64,000 nt of DNA from Ligula intestinalis (GCA_036362985.1 JAYGXS010000004.1:29540562-29604561); one strand, 5' to 3'. Positions 33,530 to 45,592 are shown, numbered from the stretch's first letter. Made by a program: numbers and translations. The notes: a model not told the origin generated them from the letters alone.

Positions 33530-34190
33530 CCGGCCTCAATGATGTCACGAACGGTAGCTTTCCATGCATGGCGATTGGCGGCAGCGGATCTCAATAGCTC
33601 CACCTAGTCCCTTCTCTAGCGACGGAGGCCGAAGATAGAAGGTCCAAGAACTGCTTCCATGTCTTGACGGATGGTGTCTAGCCAGGTCTTCAGTTGCCTT
33701 CCTCTTCGACGTTTCCAGGTGGGCTGCGGTGCCGGATCGAGGGCAGCATAGGTAAGCTCGTGGGGCGGACGACGGAGAACGTGTGCAAACCACCTCAGTC
33801 GCCTTTCTTGAATGGCCTTAGATATCCTCGTGATACGATCGCAGCGGATGCGGACTGTCTTATTTGAGATGAAGTCGCTATACTTAACTCGCAGGATCGT
33901 CACCAGGCACTGGTGGTCAAAGACCTCCAGTCTTCGCTCATCTTCAGTGCGCACAGCCCAGCATTCACATCCATAGAGGAGGACTGACCGGATGGATGCA
34001 CGGTATACACGAATCTTCGCGGCGATAGAGATGTCACGTCCGATCCATAGGCGCTTTCTAAGGAGTGAGAAAACCCAGCGAGCAGCATCATACGGGAGAC
34101 AATGTCGTCCTTGCTCTTCTTGGTGCTTTGATCTGGAGACTTTCTGCATGTCTCTCGGACTAAGCATCCGTAAAGTTTGGTTTTTCATTT
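33530..34190 (-). pseudogene. RTE-like non-LTR retrotransposon, C-terminal RT-region remnant
   Basis: The minus-strand frame carries the C-terminal 'thumb and tail' of an endonuclease-reverse transcriptase: KIRVYRASIRSVLLYGCECW, RRLEVFDHQC, then ERRLRWFAHVLRRPP and RRRGRQLKTWLDTIRQDMEA. The frame is interrupted by TAG at 33616-33618 and again at 33604-33606, both at positions where this family has tryptophan, and then continues as SAAANRHAWKATVRDIIEAG to about 33530. Everything upstream (endonuclease and RT core) is missing, so it is a typical 5'-truncated dead LINE copy. Confidence 0.85.
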
Positions 34191-34354
34191 ATTGCCAACT
34201 GTCTTACTTGATAAATAAACCACCACTCAGTTCAGCGAATATATCCTTTTCAAAAGTGAAAAGTCAAGTCGGTAAACACAGGTGTTCTCTAATTCATTAT
34301 CAGGCCTATACGTTTACAAAGATAATGAAAATATGAGCGATTGAAATCATCACG

Positions 34355-34495
34355 GTCACACCCTATCTGCGCATGACCATGACTATGTTACCATCACCTA
34401 TGATTAAGGATTCCCGATGGAATCCTAAAAGTCAGCCAAATAAAACTCTTGTTCCTGTGATCGCATCCTCTTCTTCTAGACGGAACTTTAGTAAG
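34355..34495 (+). mobile_element. Isolated Penelope-like element tail
   Basis: It matches the inverted-copy end of the PLE at 39780-39925, sharing 'ctatctgcgcatgac', 'ggattcccgatggaatcc' and 'cctgtgatcgcatcctcttc'. No coding part is attached. It lies just beyond the 5' break of the RTE-like remnant on the other strand. Confidence 0.65.
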
Positions 34496-34499
34496 GCAG

Positions 34500-36915
34500 G
34501 CTAATATTTTCTATTGGAGGCTCGTGCTGTACTTTAATTTGCCACTTCCTTGAGGAGCGTTTCCTTGGTTTTTAATATGGTTTTAATTATTATGCTATTG
34601 TAAGTTGTTTTTGTTCTACTTATTTTCTAACGTAACATATTTTATTAAGTTTTGCTTGCTTTTGCTGTATACCTTGTTTATTGCTTATATTTTATTTATT
34701 GTTTTTATTATTTTTGTACAGTTTTATCCATAGTTTATTATGTTTTTCTTATTGCTAATTGTTGTTTATTTAGTGTACATAAGCAGTATATTGCAACTGT
34801 TTTATTTATCATGTTAAATATTGTTTGTATCAATCTATCACAGTTTTGATTTATTGGCAGCATTTTGGTGGTATTGGATGTATATTGTTCTATTTATCGT
34901 CTTTATTAATACTGTTATCATTACATAAAATAATCCAATCTCGACCCAATCTCGCTCAATTGCCTCTTTTAATGCATCATATGATGTAAATTTGCCTCAC
35001 ATAAAGCAGTTCATCAAAAGAGTGTTATAATAATATCAACAACTGGTAGTGTGGGATAAGTAGGAGAAGCCGACATATGGGAAAAGGGGCCAGTGGTCTG
35101 CAGGAACACACGTCCACAAATCGTCCCGGTCAGAGCCTCATGACTTTTAGCTTAATTCCAGGCTGTCGAGTCAGCAAAGGGAGACACTGATGTTTGCAGC
35201 TGGCCAGCTGGGAGTACAAAGTCAAAGTAAGCATCTTTGCACGGCCTGAATGTGGAAAACATCGACAGTACGCTGGAGTTTTCTTTCACATCTGTAGGCT
35301 GCGATTTTCTAGCTGGGGCTTTTAGTAAAAAAATGGAGAATATTACGGGCGTAAAGGATGCTGCTTTAAGGTGTACACAAAGAGAACGTGGTTGACGATG
35401 GAGCAAGGGAGCATCTCAGCATTGATGAAAATTTCCTGCCATCGTATTGACACGTTACCGCTGCTTTAATCTAATGTAGGAATGACAAGTTTATAGCGGC
35501 TGACTCGGTAGAACTGACCTCGTTGTTTAAATGCACCTTGGCCAATTATGCCATTTTTTCAGGTATTGAGGCCGTGTGCACGTGCTTGCTCCGCATTTTC
35601 TAGTTTTCAGTCCAAGTCTCTGAAGAGGAGGACAGCTCCACCCCTGTGGACGTCTCCAGCGCCACAATCTTGATTACTGACATTTCTACTCTGACCAGTC
35701 CAATCGTGTTTTAACTCTCCGACCGTTTCCCTGTAACTCCATTTATATACGTTTCCCTCTTCTCGCACTTGGTCTCTTGCCGATTGTTTGTCAGTGTTAT
35801 GGATCCCTGATATTAACGACGAAGGCGAACCATGGCCGTGAGAAGAAGAATTTAGGGATGTGTTCGGGAAGGTAGGGTCAGGGTATATTCCCAATTGTAG
35901 GTCGGGCGTTACTGAGTTGGTGCACTTGAGTTCCTTTAAATTCTATTTATCTAGATGTTATGCATACACCATTGAATTCGAGAGTGGAAAGCCCAAAAGA
36001 AAAGACTATTAAGTTTTCAAGGTTGAAAGCTCCTAATGCGTACCTGCCGCGCAAATTTGTGCGACGTGCTTGCTCACTTAGGGACTGTGGCACATGAACG
36101 GGGACAGGACTGCAGCGGTTTCTGCTCTACATAGGTGTAGTTGTCATTCAAAAGCCTATTCCAGGAAAGCAGAGGAAGTATATCCTGCTACCGCTTATAG
36201 CAATAGGTTGTTTATTTCGCCCATGGTCATGCAAGAAGTGGGTGCCGGGCATAAATTATGAAATACTAGGTAGATGGTGTACAATATTTACCTGCCGGAA
36301 GATGTCAAATGACATGGTCCATTAGGTAGCTCCTCCTCTTTCTCCTTTGAAAATTATTTTGGCAAATTAAAACGCATTCTTATGAAACCGTCGCAACTAA
36401 AGGAACGTTGTTGAGGCGAGACAGAGCGTCGCCATGTGCTCAGTCAACCAAAATGGACTTTTGCGTATGAGCACCGTAACGGTCCACGGCAAAACTGTCT
36501 TGTAGGGCCATCTAAATATCTATTCTTCCTGCTCAACTGTCTTACGGAATCGGTAGTTACACAGTTAATTCTTGGTTAACGAGTGTAAATGAATATTCGA
36601 CTGTGTTGAATCTGATAAAAACTATTAAATTACAACCACTTTCAATTGCTTTAGTCAGCTACATATAATCAACTCCATCAGCATAATCTCCTGTTACTCA
36701 GACAACTGATGCCTATTAATGGAAATTCGATATAAAGATTGGCAAAATTTAAGGGGAAAAAAGGGAAAGTTGGAAATGTAAAAGTACTTTATTATTATAA
36801 GTCAAAGGGAAATAGGACCTGCAAAAAAAGTCCTGCCCGGTCCACTACCAAATACGCATGGATAGTTAACGCAATTTACGTCTGTTACTAATGATAGGCT
36901 GTTAATAGGGACGAC
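34500..36915. other. Unassigned sequence; AT-rich block at 34550-34930
   Basis: The AT-rich block is almost pure A/T with TTTAT-type words and holds a 65-codon frame of hydrophobic composition that is a composition artefact. Nothing recognisable in the rest. Confidence 0.45.
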
Positions 36916-37024
36916 GGCCTCAGATTGTCGGTCGTAGTCGATGGTAACTTATTATGCATGCCAAACTTTGTACGCTATCCGTCTGGTGACTAGCAGCGTT
37001 GGCTGTGCGTTTGGCCGGCGCCAG

Positions 37025-39937
37025 ACAAGCTTCACGAATAGAGGAGAATATACGAGTTCCAGGCAGCAGTTCCGAAGAAGAAGATGCGATCACTGGAACA
37101 AGGACTTTATTTTCCTGACGTTTCGGATTCCGTCGGGAATCCTTAGTCATAGGTAATCGTAGACAGGTCTGAGACATGCGCAGATAGGGGGTGATACATG
37201 CACAGATTGCACGGTATTTATAGTTCACAGCGGTCACCCACATGTGTACTATAATTGTCCATTCCTGTAGCCACCACTGGAGGTCTTAATTGGTCCGGTG
37301 ATTGCTCATTAATTGCAACAGCGTTCTTGTCCGCGTCGGATGTAGGTTGGATAATTGCTCGACAATTAGGCCCGCTGTCGTCAGAGTTACGCCCAGTCCT
37401 TCGCACGTGACTGATTTTCTTGTTCAGGAAATTTCTCAGTACACCGTATGGGAACGCCAAATCGTTGCGCTTGTTGATGGACTGGGGGCCTGAGAACCAT
37501 GACTCGAGCAGCTCGCGGCTCACGCGGTTGTCCCCTCTTGCGAGGATTTTGGCCTCGTCAAACTTGAAAATATGGCCAGGTCCCGTTGAGTGAGCTGCAA
37601 CCTGGGAGTTGACGTCTTTCTTCCTCACCGCCGCTGCATGCTCGGCCATTCGCGTCTGGAGTAATCTCCCGGTTTCTCCGACGTAGTTGCTTTGTCCACA
37701 ACTACACCAGATCCGGTAAACGACTCCAGCCGTTTCCTGCCGTGGCAGTGGGTCTTTCGGCCTCATGACCCGGCGTCTGATGGTTGCTTCCGGCCTGTGT
37801 GCAACTCCAACTCCAAGTGGGATGAGTAGACGGCTGACCACTTCCGATACATTTTTAACGTACGGAAGAGCTCGCCAAACGTTTGGAACAGCTGGACGTG
37901 GCTTCGTCTCTCGTTTGCGAATGCACTGGTTGACAAAATTGTGCGGGTATCCATTCGCTCTTAGTACTCGTCGAACGTATTGTAATTCAGCAATTTTGTC
38001 TTCCACTTCGCTGCAATGCGTCTCGACGCGCCGGAATAGCGCTCTTACGCAGCTGCGTTTGTGACCGATTGGATGGTTGCTGTTGTAGTTCAGGACTTGC
38101 ATAGTGTTGGTTGCTTTCCTGAACACTTTAGTTTTAAGGCCACCATCGTCTTTGCGGCAAACGAGGACATCCAGGAAGGCCAGCTGGTTGTTTTCTTCGT
38201 CCTCCATCGTAAATTGAATGTCCGGGAAGACGGCGTTTAGACGTTCTTTGAATGTCAGCACCTTATCCCACTTAATAACGACGAATGTGTCGTCCACATA
38301 CCGAGCCCAGAGTTTCGGTCTGTGGTGTCGGAAAGCCAGCGACTCCAGCCGTTGCAGGACCGCCTCTGCTATGAGTCCGGAAATAGGCGAACCCATAGGC
38401 GTGCCCTTCACCTGCTCGTAGATAGTTCCGTTGAAGGTAAAGTACGTCTTCAGGCAGAACTTCAGGAGCTGGAGGATTTGAGCGTGCCCGAGGTGATTCT
38501 CCGTTTCATCGTATTTCTCTCGAAGGAGTAGTTGGATAGTCTCGACGGCCAGGTCCTGTGGAATAGAAGTAAAAAGGGACGTGACATCAAAGGAAACCAT
38601 GATATCATTTGGCTGGAGACTTACCCCCTTAAGTTTCTCCAAGAATTGTGTTGACGACCTGACTGTTGTGTCTGAATCAGCGGTCAAGAATTTGAGCCGT
38701 CGGAACAGCCACTTTGCCAGTCCTTAGGTTGGAGTTCCTTTGAGGGATACGATTGGCCGGAGGGGTGCGCCCTCTTTGTGCACCTTTGGGAGACCATAGA
38801 AGCGGGCCAGGGCCGTTTCTTGCGCTCTCGCCATGCGTCGATCAATTGGTGATATTGCACCTGAGTTCTCCATTGCCAACAGCGTTGTGTTGATCTCGCG
38901 TGTCAGCGTTTTCATGGGGTTGGATTTGCACGGGACGTAGGACTGACGATCGTCCAACAAAGTCTGAGCTTTGTGAATGTAGTCTGTCCTGTCCAATACG
39001 ACAGTAGACCGCCCCTTGTCCGCCGGCACGATAACGAGGTCATTGTCGGCTCTGAGTTCTCTAAGTGCCTTACGTTCGACCTTGGAGAGAGCGTCACGTG
39101 GTCGATGTGCCATGAGGAGGGACGACACCTGATGGCGTATGAAGTTTTTCGTTTCGTCTGTTGCTTCTGTTTGGCTCAGGATTGATTCTACAGCAGCAAC
39201 CAGGTTGGCAGGTCTGGCATCAGCTGTGTTGAATGAAGCTTCATGCCTTAACACCTGCATTTGTTCTTCCGTGAGCTTTTTGGATGACAGATTGTGCACC
39301 AATTTGTCATCTTTGGATGAATTCGGGTGAGGTAGCTTGCGAAACTTAATTTCCAATGCTGCCTCTCGTTTCGCTTTGTGGTCGCGGGCTCGTTCGGCCA
39401 CCCTCTGCTGGAGCAGGTGTGTGCCATTCCCACCCATGAGCTCAAAGCATTTTGCCTTCTCTTCGTCGATCCTCTGACAGTACTTGCGAAGCCTCGCGTG
39501 ACAGTCTTGAAGGATCACTCGGATCATCTCTCTGCCGTGCTTGAATACTTTGCGTCTCGCTAACTCTGTATTAACCGGAGGTCTTTTAGAAACACACTTC
39601 GGTAGCACATTATTATTGAGACACCTGTGCAGGAATCTGATCTGCGCAACCTACATCCGACGCGGACAAGAACGCTGTTGCAATTAATGAGCAATCACCG
39701 GACCAATTAAGACCTCCAGTGGTGGCTACAGGAATTGACAATTATAGTACACATGTGGGTGACCGCTGTGAACTATAAATACCGTGCAATCTGTGCATGT
39801 ATCACCCCCTATCTGCGCATGTCTCAGACCTGTTTACGATTACCTATGACTAAGGATTCCCGACGGAATCCGAAACGTCAGGAAAATAAAGTCCTTGTTC
39901 CAGTGATCGCATCTTCTTCTTCGGAACAAGCTTCACG
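37025..39937 (-). mobile_element. Near-complete Penelope-like element with 12-bp target duplication
   Basis: The element is flanked by identical 'acaagcttcacg' at 37025-37036 and 39926-39937, the target-site duplication. Its body (37037-39925, 2.9 kb) contains RT and GIY-YIG coding on minus. Its upstream end (about 39657-39925) is an inverted copy of its own 3' end (about 37069-37345), including C-terminal codons. The downstream end has about 32 extra bases not present in the inverted copy. An intact target duplication and only one disabling stop point to a relatively recent insertion. Fragments of the same family are at 1870-2285 and 34355-34495. Confidence 0.88.
37218..39608 (-). pseudogene. 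Penelope-like reverse transcriptase/GIY-YIG protein, one premature stop
   Basis: Two frames in the same phase (39608-38727 and 38687-37218) are separated by a single TAA at 38724-38726 plus twelve sense codons, for about 796 codons overall. The N-terminal part is basic and helical. RT motifs follow: RFYGLPKVHKEGAPLRPIVS, then MVSFDVTSLFTSIP, VKGTPMGSPISGL and the catalytic ARYVDDTFVV (YVDD intact). The C-terminal GIY-YIG nuclease reads GVVYRIWCSCGQSNYVGETG with RMAEH (catalytic Arg) and a Cys-X-Cys pair typical of Penelope endonucleases. In the family this enzyme performs target-primed reverse transcription. The stop falls between the fingers and palm motifs, so the copy should be inactive unless it is read through. 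Confidence 0.88.
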
Positions 39938-41350
39938 TTAAGAATACTGCGTCTGATGTTAACCGTTCCTCACATTCGGCGATAATGTCATTATAATTCT
40001 CACCTCTCATGCGTCGCTGTCCAAGAATCCTACATAGCATAGTAGCTGATTCGGATACAGTGAAGGGAGTCAGTGCCTGCGTAGATAGTTTTAAATCTCT
40101 CGTTAACTAGTCTATCTGCTTTCAAGCGAAGCATGCACATTTATCTCAACGCTGACTCTACTAACCTTTTATTCTCCTCATGTTTTTCCAGCAGCCTTCT
40201 TCATGCGTCCGAGGAAAAACCATCAGAAATTTAGGAGATCCTCTTGAAACTATTTTTTTCTACCTCATGTCCTCCAGGAACCACGATGGCTCCATAAACC
40301 ACCAATCGTTTAAGCGATGGAAGTCATATGGACGTACCCAGTCTAAACTGCTCCCGGTTCGTTGGCTACTTACTATCAACAGAATTCCATTCTGTTTCAT
40401 GACATGTCAAGGCCCACGTCAACTGAATCTTCTTCGTGAGACTTCATGTCATACGTATCAGCGACCACGAGCAAAGTATACACACATTTAATTATCCCGT
40501 TCTAAACGGCTATTGTAGTATTAGCCTATGTTACCCCTCTATCTTAAATTCCTAAGCAGTTGTTTTGACCGATACTCTTTTTGATCGTAGGCGTTCTTTC
40601 ACTGTGGATTTGAAGGCGAAAAAATGTCGCGTGGGGGAGGGAAGGCAAAAGATAGATGGAAATCGGATGTCCTGCTGCTCAAAGTGTTGGAATAATGTCA
40701 GGAGGAGGCCATCGTGGTTGTTCAATATCCTAATGGTCACATGACGAGAAGATTGCGGTGGTCACGAGAACATCACCGAGTACCGGAGATGCGCCCATCA
40801 TACGCCCTTGCTGGTTACCGGGTCTGCCAACCAGATAACGAAGCACGGTAGCCCAACGATCATCAACAGTTATTCTAAACAAACAAAGTACTAAAAAGTA
40901 GCGAGCCGTATGTTTTCTAAAGGAAATTTCTGCCAGAAAAGTTTGGTGGCAAATTTTACCTGCTGACGAGCGGCAATGTAATTAGTCTAGTATCATTACA
41001 AAGAAAATATTTTTTCATGCTAGTCCAACTGCATCTTAAACATGTCCACAGATGGTATTAAAATATGAGCGAGTAAATAAGTATGGATGCGGCGGAAAGT
41101 TGTAAATTTGGGCATCAGGAGAGTAGAATTTTGAAATTAAACAATAGTGAGCAATACTGGATCATGAAAAGACGGGAAATAAGGTACCATATAGAGTGGA
41201 GCTTCTAACAACAAAAAGAAACAGCTACGAACATTAAAATAACAACGGTAGGGCACGTTAGCGGGGAAACCTGTACGGTAATAAGTAATATGGCAGAATT
41301 TTGAGAGAATGCAGAAGCACATGGATATTGTCACACGTAATGTTCAATAC
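39938..41350. other. Unassigned sequence
   Basis: No gene recognised. The 3' end of the Helitron remnant may fall near 40900-41350, but no hairpin plus CTRR end could be fixed. Confidence 0.4.
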
Positions 41351-41369
41351 GTACCGTAAGGAAATGGAA

Positions 41370-43480
41370 GGTAGAGTCGTCAGACTAACGCTTCTGGATA
41401 CACAAAATCTCTCGTAAACCCGTTGGGCGCCCAGACATACAAACTGGTTTTCGAGCCAACCCGAGATGTCGCAACGTAGAGCTGACTGTGGGAAAAGCAC
41501 GATCCCTCCAGGTGAATTCCAGCCACCCTGAAGGTTTGACCTTGGGACTTGTTGATGGACATGGCTAAGCAAACCGTCACGGGAAATTGAAGTCGTCGGA
41601 AATTAAACGGAGTATCAGATGGCACGATAGGAATCTGGGGCCATAATTGTGGTCTCCATAAGTTATGACATCAGCCGCTTGACAATTAGCCTAGTGCCAT
41701 TGCATAGCCGCGGTGCATGAAGATTTCGCATCAGAATAATTGGCGCGCCAACCTTTAGGACCAGTTTGTGCGATGGAACGCCAGATATTTCCAAGCTGTT
41801 CAGGAATTCCACTGAGTAATTAACACAGTCGGAGAGATCAACCGTCGTATCGAATGGTTTATACAGTTTTTCCTCACCTGGAAGAAGACGGATAATTCTG
41901 TCGTTGATGACGTTGACAAATTTGTTGCTCGCAGCAAGAATTCCTCGCTCGCATAGCCATTATGCGTCGGAAAAGTTAGTTTGGAGATCAGAGAAAACCT
42001 GGTTTCTATGATCTTCGCCACTGCTCAGCAAATTTGCAACCAAACTAATAGGGGTGTTTCCGGTTGCATCGCTTTCAATTTTCCCTTCGCCAATCTTCAA
42101 GAGGTAAGTGGAAGATCGTCGGTTTCATGCGCATATGAACTTTCATATTGGTCGTGTGTTTTAATATCTTCACCGATGAACATAACGGTGAATAATTGAG
42201 GCAGAATTTTACCTGGTCACCCCTGGTACCCGTTTGAATCACCCAGATAAAACTATTGTTATGCCATCAAACGGAATGTTCTTTTCAGTGACATCACGCA
42301 GCGTTCTATCTACCGCTTCCAGTATAAATTCTGTTGGCCATGGTACACTCGTTCCAAATTATAGCTGAGCACCGTTTCAACAATTCAGATGATCCACTAC
42401 CTCTGCTTATGTGGCATGTTGCGGTGCCATCATCAGGTAACCTTAGAGAAAGCTTGAAGGTACTGTAAGCAGTTCGGCCACCGGGAAGTAACGTCGCTGC
42501 TATACCAGCCGATGCAACAGCCAAAAAAATTTTGCTTTCTTTGCGCAGCTCAGCCAAAAGCAACTTAATGACGAAAGTTTCGCCAGTTCCACCGGGCGCA
42601 TCTACGAAGTATATTTGGAGAAATTTCAGCTCACCATCAGGAGGAGGTAGTAACGATCCAATTCGATGCAAACTTGGCCTTCCACCTTTAAGATAGGCAT
42701 AAATCCAACATCATGAACAATGTTGGCACCAAAAGAGGTCATTTGCAACGCCCCCGTGTATTTTTTAATGTTTGATAGAAATTTTTTCGTGTCGTTGGTA
42801 TTACTAGCAAGCAGTGTTTGGAGTATTTCTGGTGGTTGGGGGAAGTTATTCAGTAGAACTTTGCCTTTGGAACAGCCCATGCCGATTGTCTCACCAATCC
42901 ATTTTTTCGCCTGATAATGTCCGCAAACTTCCACCATCTTCCCAATGGAAACATTTGCATTTCTGCATAACCAAGACTTGGGTTGTAATTGAGTGAGGCT
43001 TTGTTCCATACTTGAGCATTTATGGAAGCAACCAACGGGCCAGAGTCGCCAAACCGTGTGTGAAGTGGTTGCGAACTTGAGTTTTCAGCATCGGGTGGAC
43101 GTTGATCCGCTCTTTGTGATGCTTGCATAGCCAGACGTGCACTTTTACGTCTAGGTAATTCATTTAGCCGACGTTGCGAATGTCTTATCCTATCTAGCTC
43201 TCTGCTTCGCAGAGTTTGGACTTCAGTTTCTTGGGAACGGTTAGTTTGATGGCGAATCGCATCTTCGTCTCTTCTTTGCAGCATTTGATTGTCAGTTTAT
43301 TGGGAGCGTCGATAACGCTGACGCATGGCATTAGTTTTCAGGCGAAGCCGTCTTTCTTCTTGTGTTATTTGCGCACGTCTATTAACATTGGCAACTATCT
43401 TCTGTTCCTTCGTCTGAACTTGTGTTCTCGCGGCTGCTCTAATTCCTTTTCTAACTCATGAGGTGGAACCTGCAAATAGG
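41370..43480 (-). pseudogene. Helitron Rep/helicase remnant with internal deletion
   Basis: Minus strand, N to C. A basic, Arg-rich N-terminal region runs about 43460-42960 and includes HTRFGDSGPLVASINAQVWN. A conserved region follows with AKKWIGETIGMG, NFPQPPEILQTLL and TSFGANIV, then HRIGSLLPPPDGELKFLQIY (42671-42610). This runs straight into the PIF1-like helicase: DAPGGTGETF (Walker A), AGIAATLLPGG, IIWNECTMA, later VGAPIILMRNL and INKSQGQTF with QLYVATSRVG (about 41400-41590). The HUH Rep nuclease that belongs between is missing. Frames change near 42955, 42680 and 42350. The Walker A lysine is Glu (codon 42579-42581). The copy is dead. Confidence 0.85.
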
Positions 43481-43559
43481 TTATGATTATGAACAAGATA
43501 ACATTGGGTGGAAAAGTAGTAAGTTTGCAAAGGCACCTTAAGTCATCGGCCCATCATCG

Positions 43560-43760
43560 GTTGTCGGGTTGTTTGTGCTCAGAATATTTCTGACGGCATC
43601 ACTGTTGTCCATAATGATAGTTTGTAAGGGTCAGATCGAAAGTGAAGGGATTTATGTGGTAGGCTATTCAATCTAAACTAAGGGCTAGCCGCAAGTCAGT
43701 CGGATTGGGCCACCCGAATTATGTACCCACCGAGGGAAGGTGTGGCAGACAGCCGCATCG
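43560..43760. other. Spacer, nothing recognised
   Basis: Short unassigned stretch between the Helitron remnant and the tandem duplication. Confidence 0.35.
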
Positions 43761-44036
43761 CTGTGGAGGGAGGGGGCGGTGTTTCAAGCGGCCGCGACAA
43801 CCTACGCGTAAGTAAGGGGGGTCCAAGTGATAGTAGGTCAAGGGGTTTACCGTCAGTGAGTTTGAAAAAGCTGTGCAAACACCGTTATAGCCCTTAATGC
43901 ATTGGCGGTGGGAGGGGGGACGTTTCAAGCGGCTGCGACGACCTGGACGCAAATGTATGGGTCCAAGTGGAAGTGGGTCAAGTGATTTACGGACAGCCGG
44001 TCTGAAACAGCTGCCTGTCACCAATGGTAACGGAGA
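43761..44036 (+). repeat. Tandem duplication, period about 141 bp
   Basis: The landmark 'gtttcaagcgg' occurs at 43781 and 43922, followed in both by a 'gggtccaagtg..agt.gg' stretch and a 'gtc..tga' stretch. Two diverged units. A short related piece ('accaatgataacggaga') lies near 44421, echoing 'accaatggtaacggaga' at about 44019. Confidence 0.6.
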
Positions 44037-44679
44037 GACGCCTAGGTAGATGGCGTTCTCCAGTCCTCGAGATCTTAGTGGCCTCGCCCTTTTTGCTCCT
44101 CCACCCCACGCCTTTCTCACCCCGCCCACCCCCCGTGGCGTATTCACATCCGCCTGTCACGTCGGGTGTCACTCGCAGTGGCAGCAGGATGAATGCCGGC
44201 TGCCCATCGTCATCGTCGCAGCCAACAACGGGGCGACAGCGACATGATCGCTGAATCCTCCCGCGCATGGAAGAATAAGACGTCGCGGCCAAAGTCTGCG
44301 CTTGAGGTCAGAGGGGGAGCGACGTAGAGACAGACACGCACATGCTAGCGTGCGCGCCTACGAAGTGAGCGCGGTATTAACACACGCGCGCAGACAGCGT
44401 TTCGAGCTGACTCCGGTGACCAATGATAACGGAGACACACACAGACAGAGTCTTCATAGTTGAGCGATGAATGTGTACCAGATGAAAATTGTAACAGGCG
44501 AATCAATTGTGTGCGTTGAATTGGCCAGCTTTAAGGATCGATTTTATGTCCCAGGATATGCGTCAACTACCCAAATACCTAAACACTTACCTATAAACTG
44601 AAACCTTGATAACCGCTTTTTAAGCAAAAGCTTCACCTGAAACCTGCAATCGCAGGTACTTACCCAAAAGATAACTTAA
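44037..44679. other. GC-rich unassigned stretch
   Basis: GC-rich DNA with several overlapping frames on both strands of low-complexity proline/arginine composition. None resembles a known family. Confidence 0.4.
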
Positions 44680-45294
44680 GCATTTTCAAGCACCCCACTT
44701 CTTCGCCATGAAGACAAGGATAAACTCCCGTTCCAGACCTCTTCAATGTGTATCTACACATTTACATGCTTCTGTGGGGCAGGTTATATTGGTTTAACAA
44801 CCAGGCAAATATCCATACGCATACGGGGACATCATCCTGCTTGGCTAAACAGCGGCGAGGTAAAGTCAACATCAAGCGCAGTTTTGGCTTGCTTGGTTGA
44901 GAGTGGTCATCAGCCAGACGTAAACCAAGCGTTTCGAGTTATTTATAATGTGCCGGTGAAACATTCCAAGTTCTTGCCTCAGTGGATGCTAGCGACAGCA
45001 GAACTAGTCGCGATGCGTCCAACTAATTCGATCTTATGTGCACAGAAGGCGTTTGTAGCGACCCTAAGTCTACCGTGGCCGAAGGTCAACTCAATATCCG
45101 TCCACACGCTTCCTGACATGCTGCGAAACGGGGACGAGGCAGCGAGAGCAAACATCCCTAAGTCACCCATGCCGTCACGAAATGATGACACCTTGGTCCT
45201 CACGTATCCCAATAAAACGCGAGACAAGGACGGAGGGGGCGACATGCACTATGTGTCGGACACCTTCTCCTCTTTGGCCCCCAATTTAGACTAG
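44680..45294 (+). pseudogene. PLE GIY-YIG endonuclease fragment, third lineage
   Basis: The plus-strand frame, open from just after a TAA at 44677-44679, begins with the linker DKDKLPFQTSSMCIYTFTC and continues as CFCGAGYIGLTTRQISIRIR, a GIY-YIG nuclease with its Cys pair and catalytic Arg helix (IRIRGHHPAWL). The frame ends at 45294. There is no RT upstream, so the element is 5'-truncated. The sequence differs from both other GIY-YIG copies in the window. Confidence 0.75.
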
Positions 45295-45404
45295 AATCTG
45301 ACCCCGTTGAGCCCTAACCATCTCTCTCACAGTTCCCCTAATTACTAGCGATTGGTTGCTTAAACTTTTGTTAGCCCCACCCTTCCTTATATTACTGTAT
45401 TTAT

Positions 45405-45430
45405 CTGATGATGAATTAATCGAAAACGTT
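45405..45430 (+). ncRNA. Degenerate hammerhead-like motif in the tail of the PLE fragment
   Basis: CTGATGA (45405-45411) is followed ten bases later by GAAAACGTT (45422-45430). A short helix between them is possible but weak, so the core order is right while stem II is poor. It lies about 110 bp beyond the end of the GIY-YIG frame, where PLE tails carry such motifs. Confidence 0.3.
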
Positions 45431-45586
45431 CGATCGCCTCACTTGACTTTGTAAGTGAGCTTAGTAGAAATGACCGGCACTGCATGCAGATGTGACCTAT
45501 TTCAAAGTCGGGATAGCTCCGAGAAAGTGAACATCCAATGTGACAGGTTTCAAGATGTGCTCATTATCATGGCACATAAAGGTCTG

Positions 45587-45592
45587 TTTATT
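45587..45592 (-). terminator. Polyadenylation signal AATAAA for the TMEM26-like gene
   Basis: On the minus strand AATAAA lies about 185 bp past the stop codon at 45777. Position fits a 3' UTR end, and it lies between the stop and the oppositely oriented PLE fragment. Confidence 0.45.

Noticed and set aside
34652..34849. Hydrophobic 65-codon frame
   Set aside because: Lies in almost pure A/T sequence; codons reflect composition.
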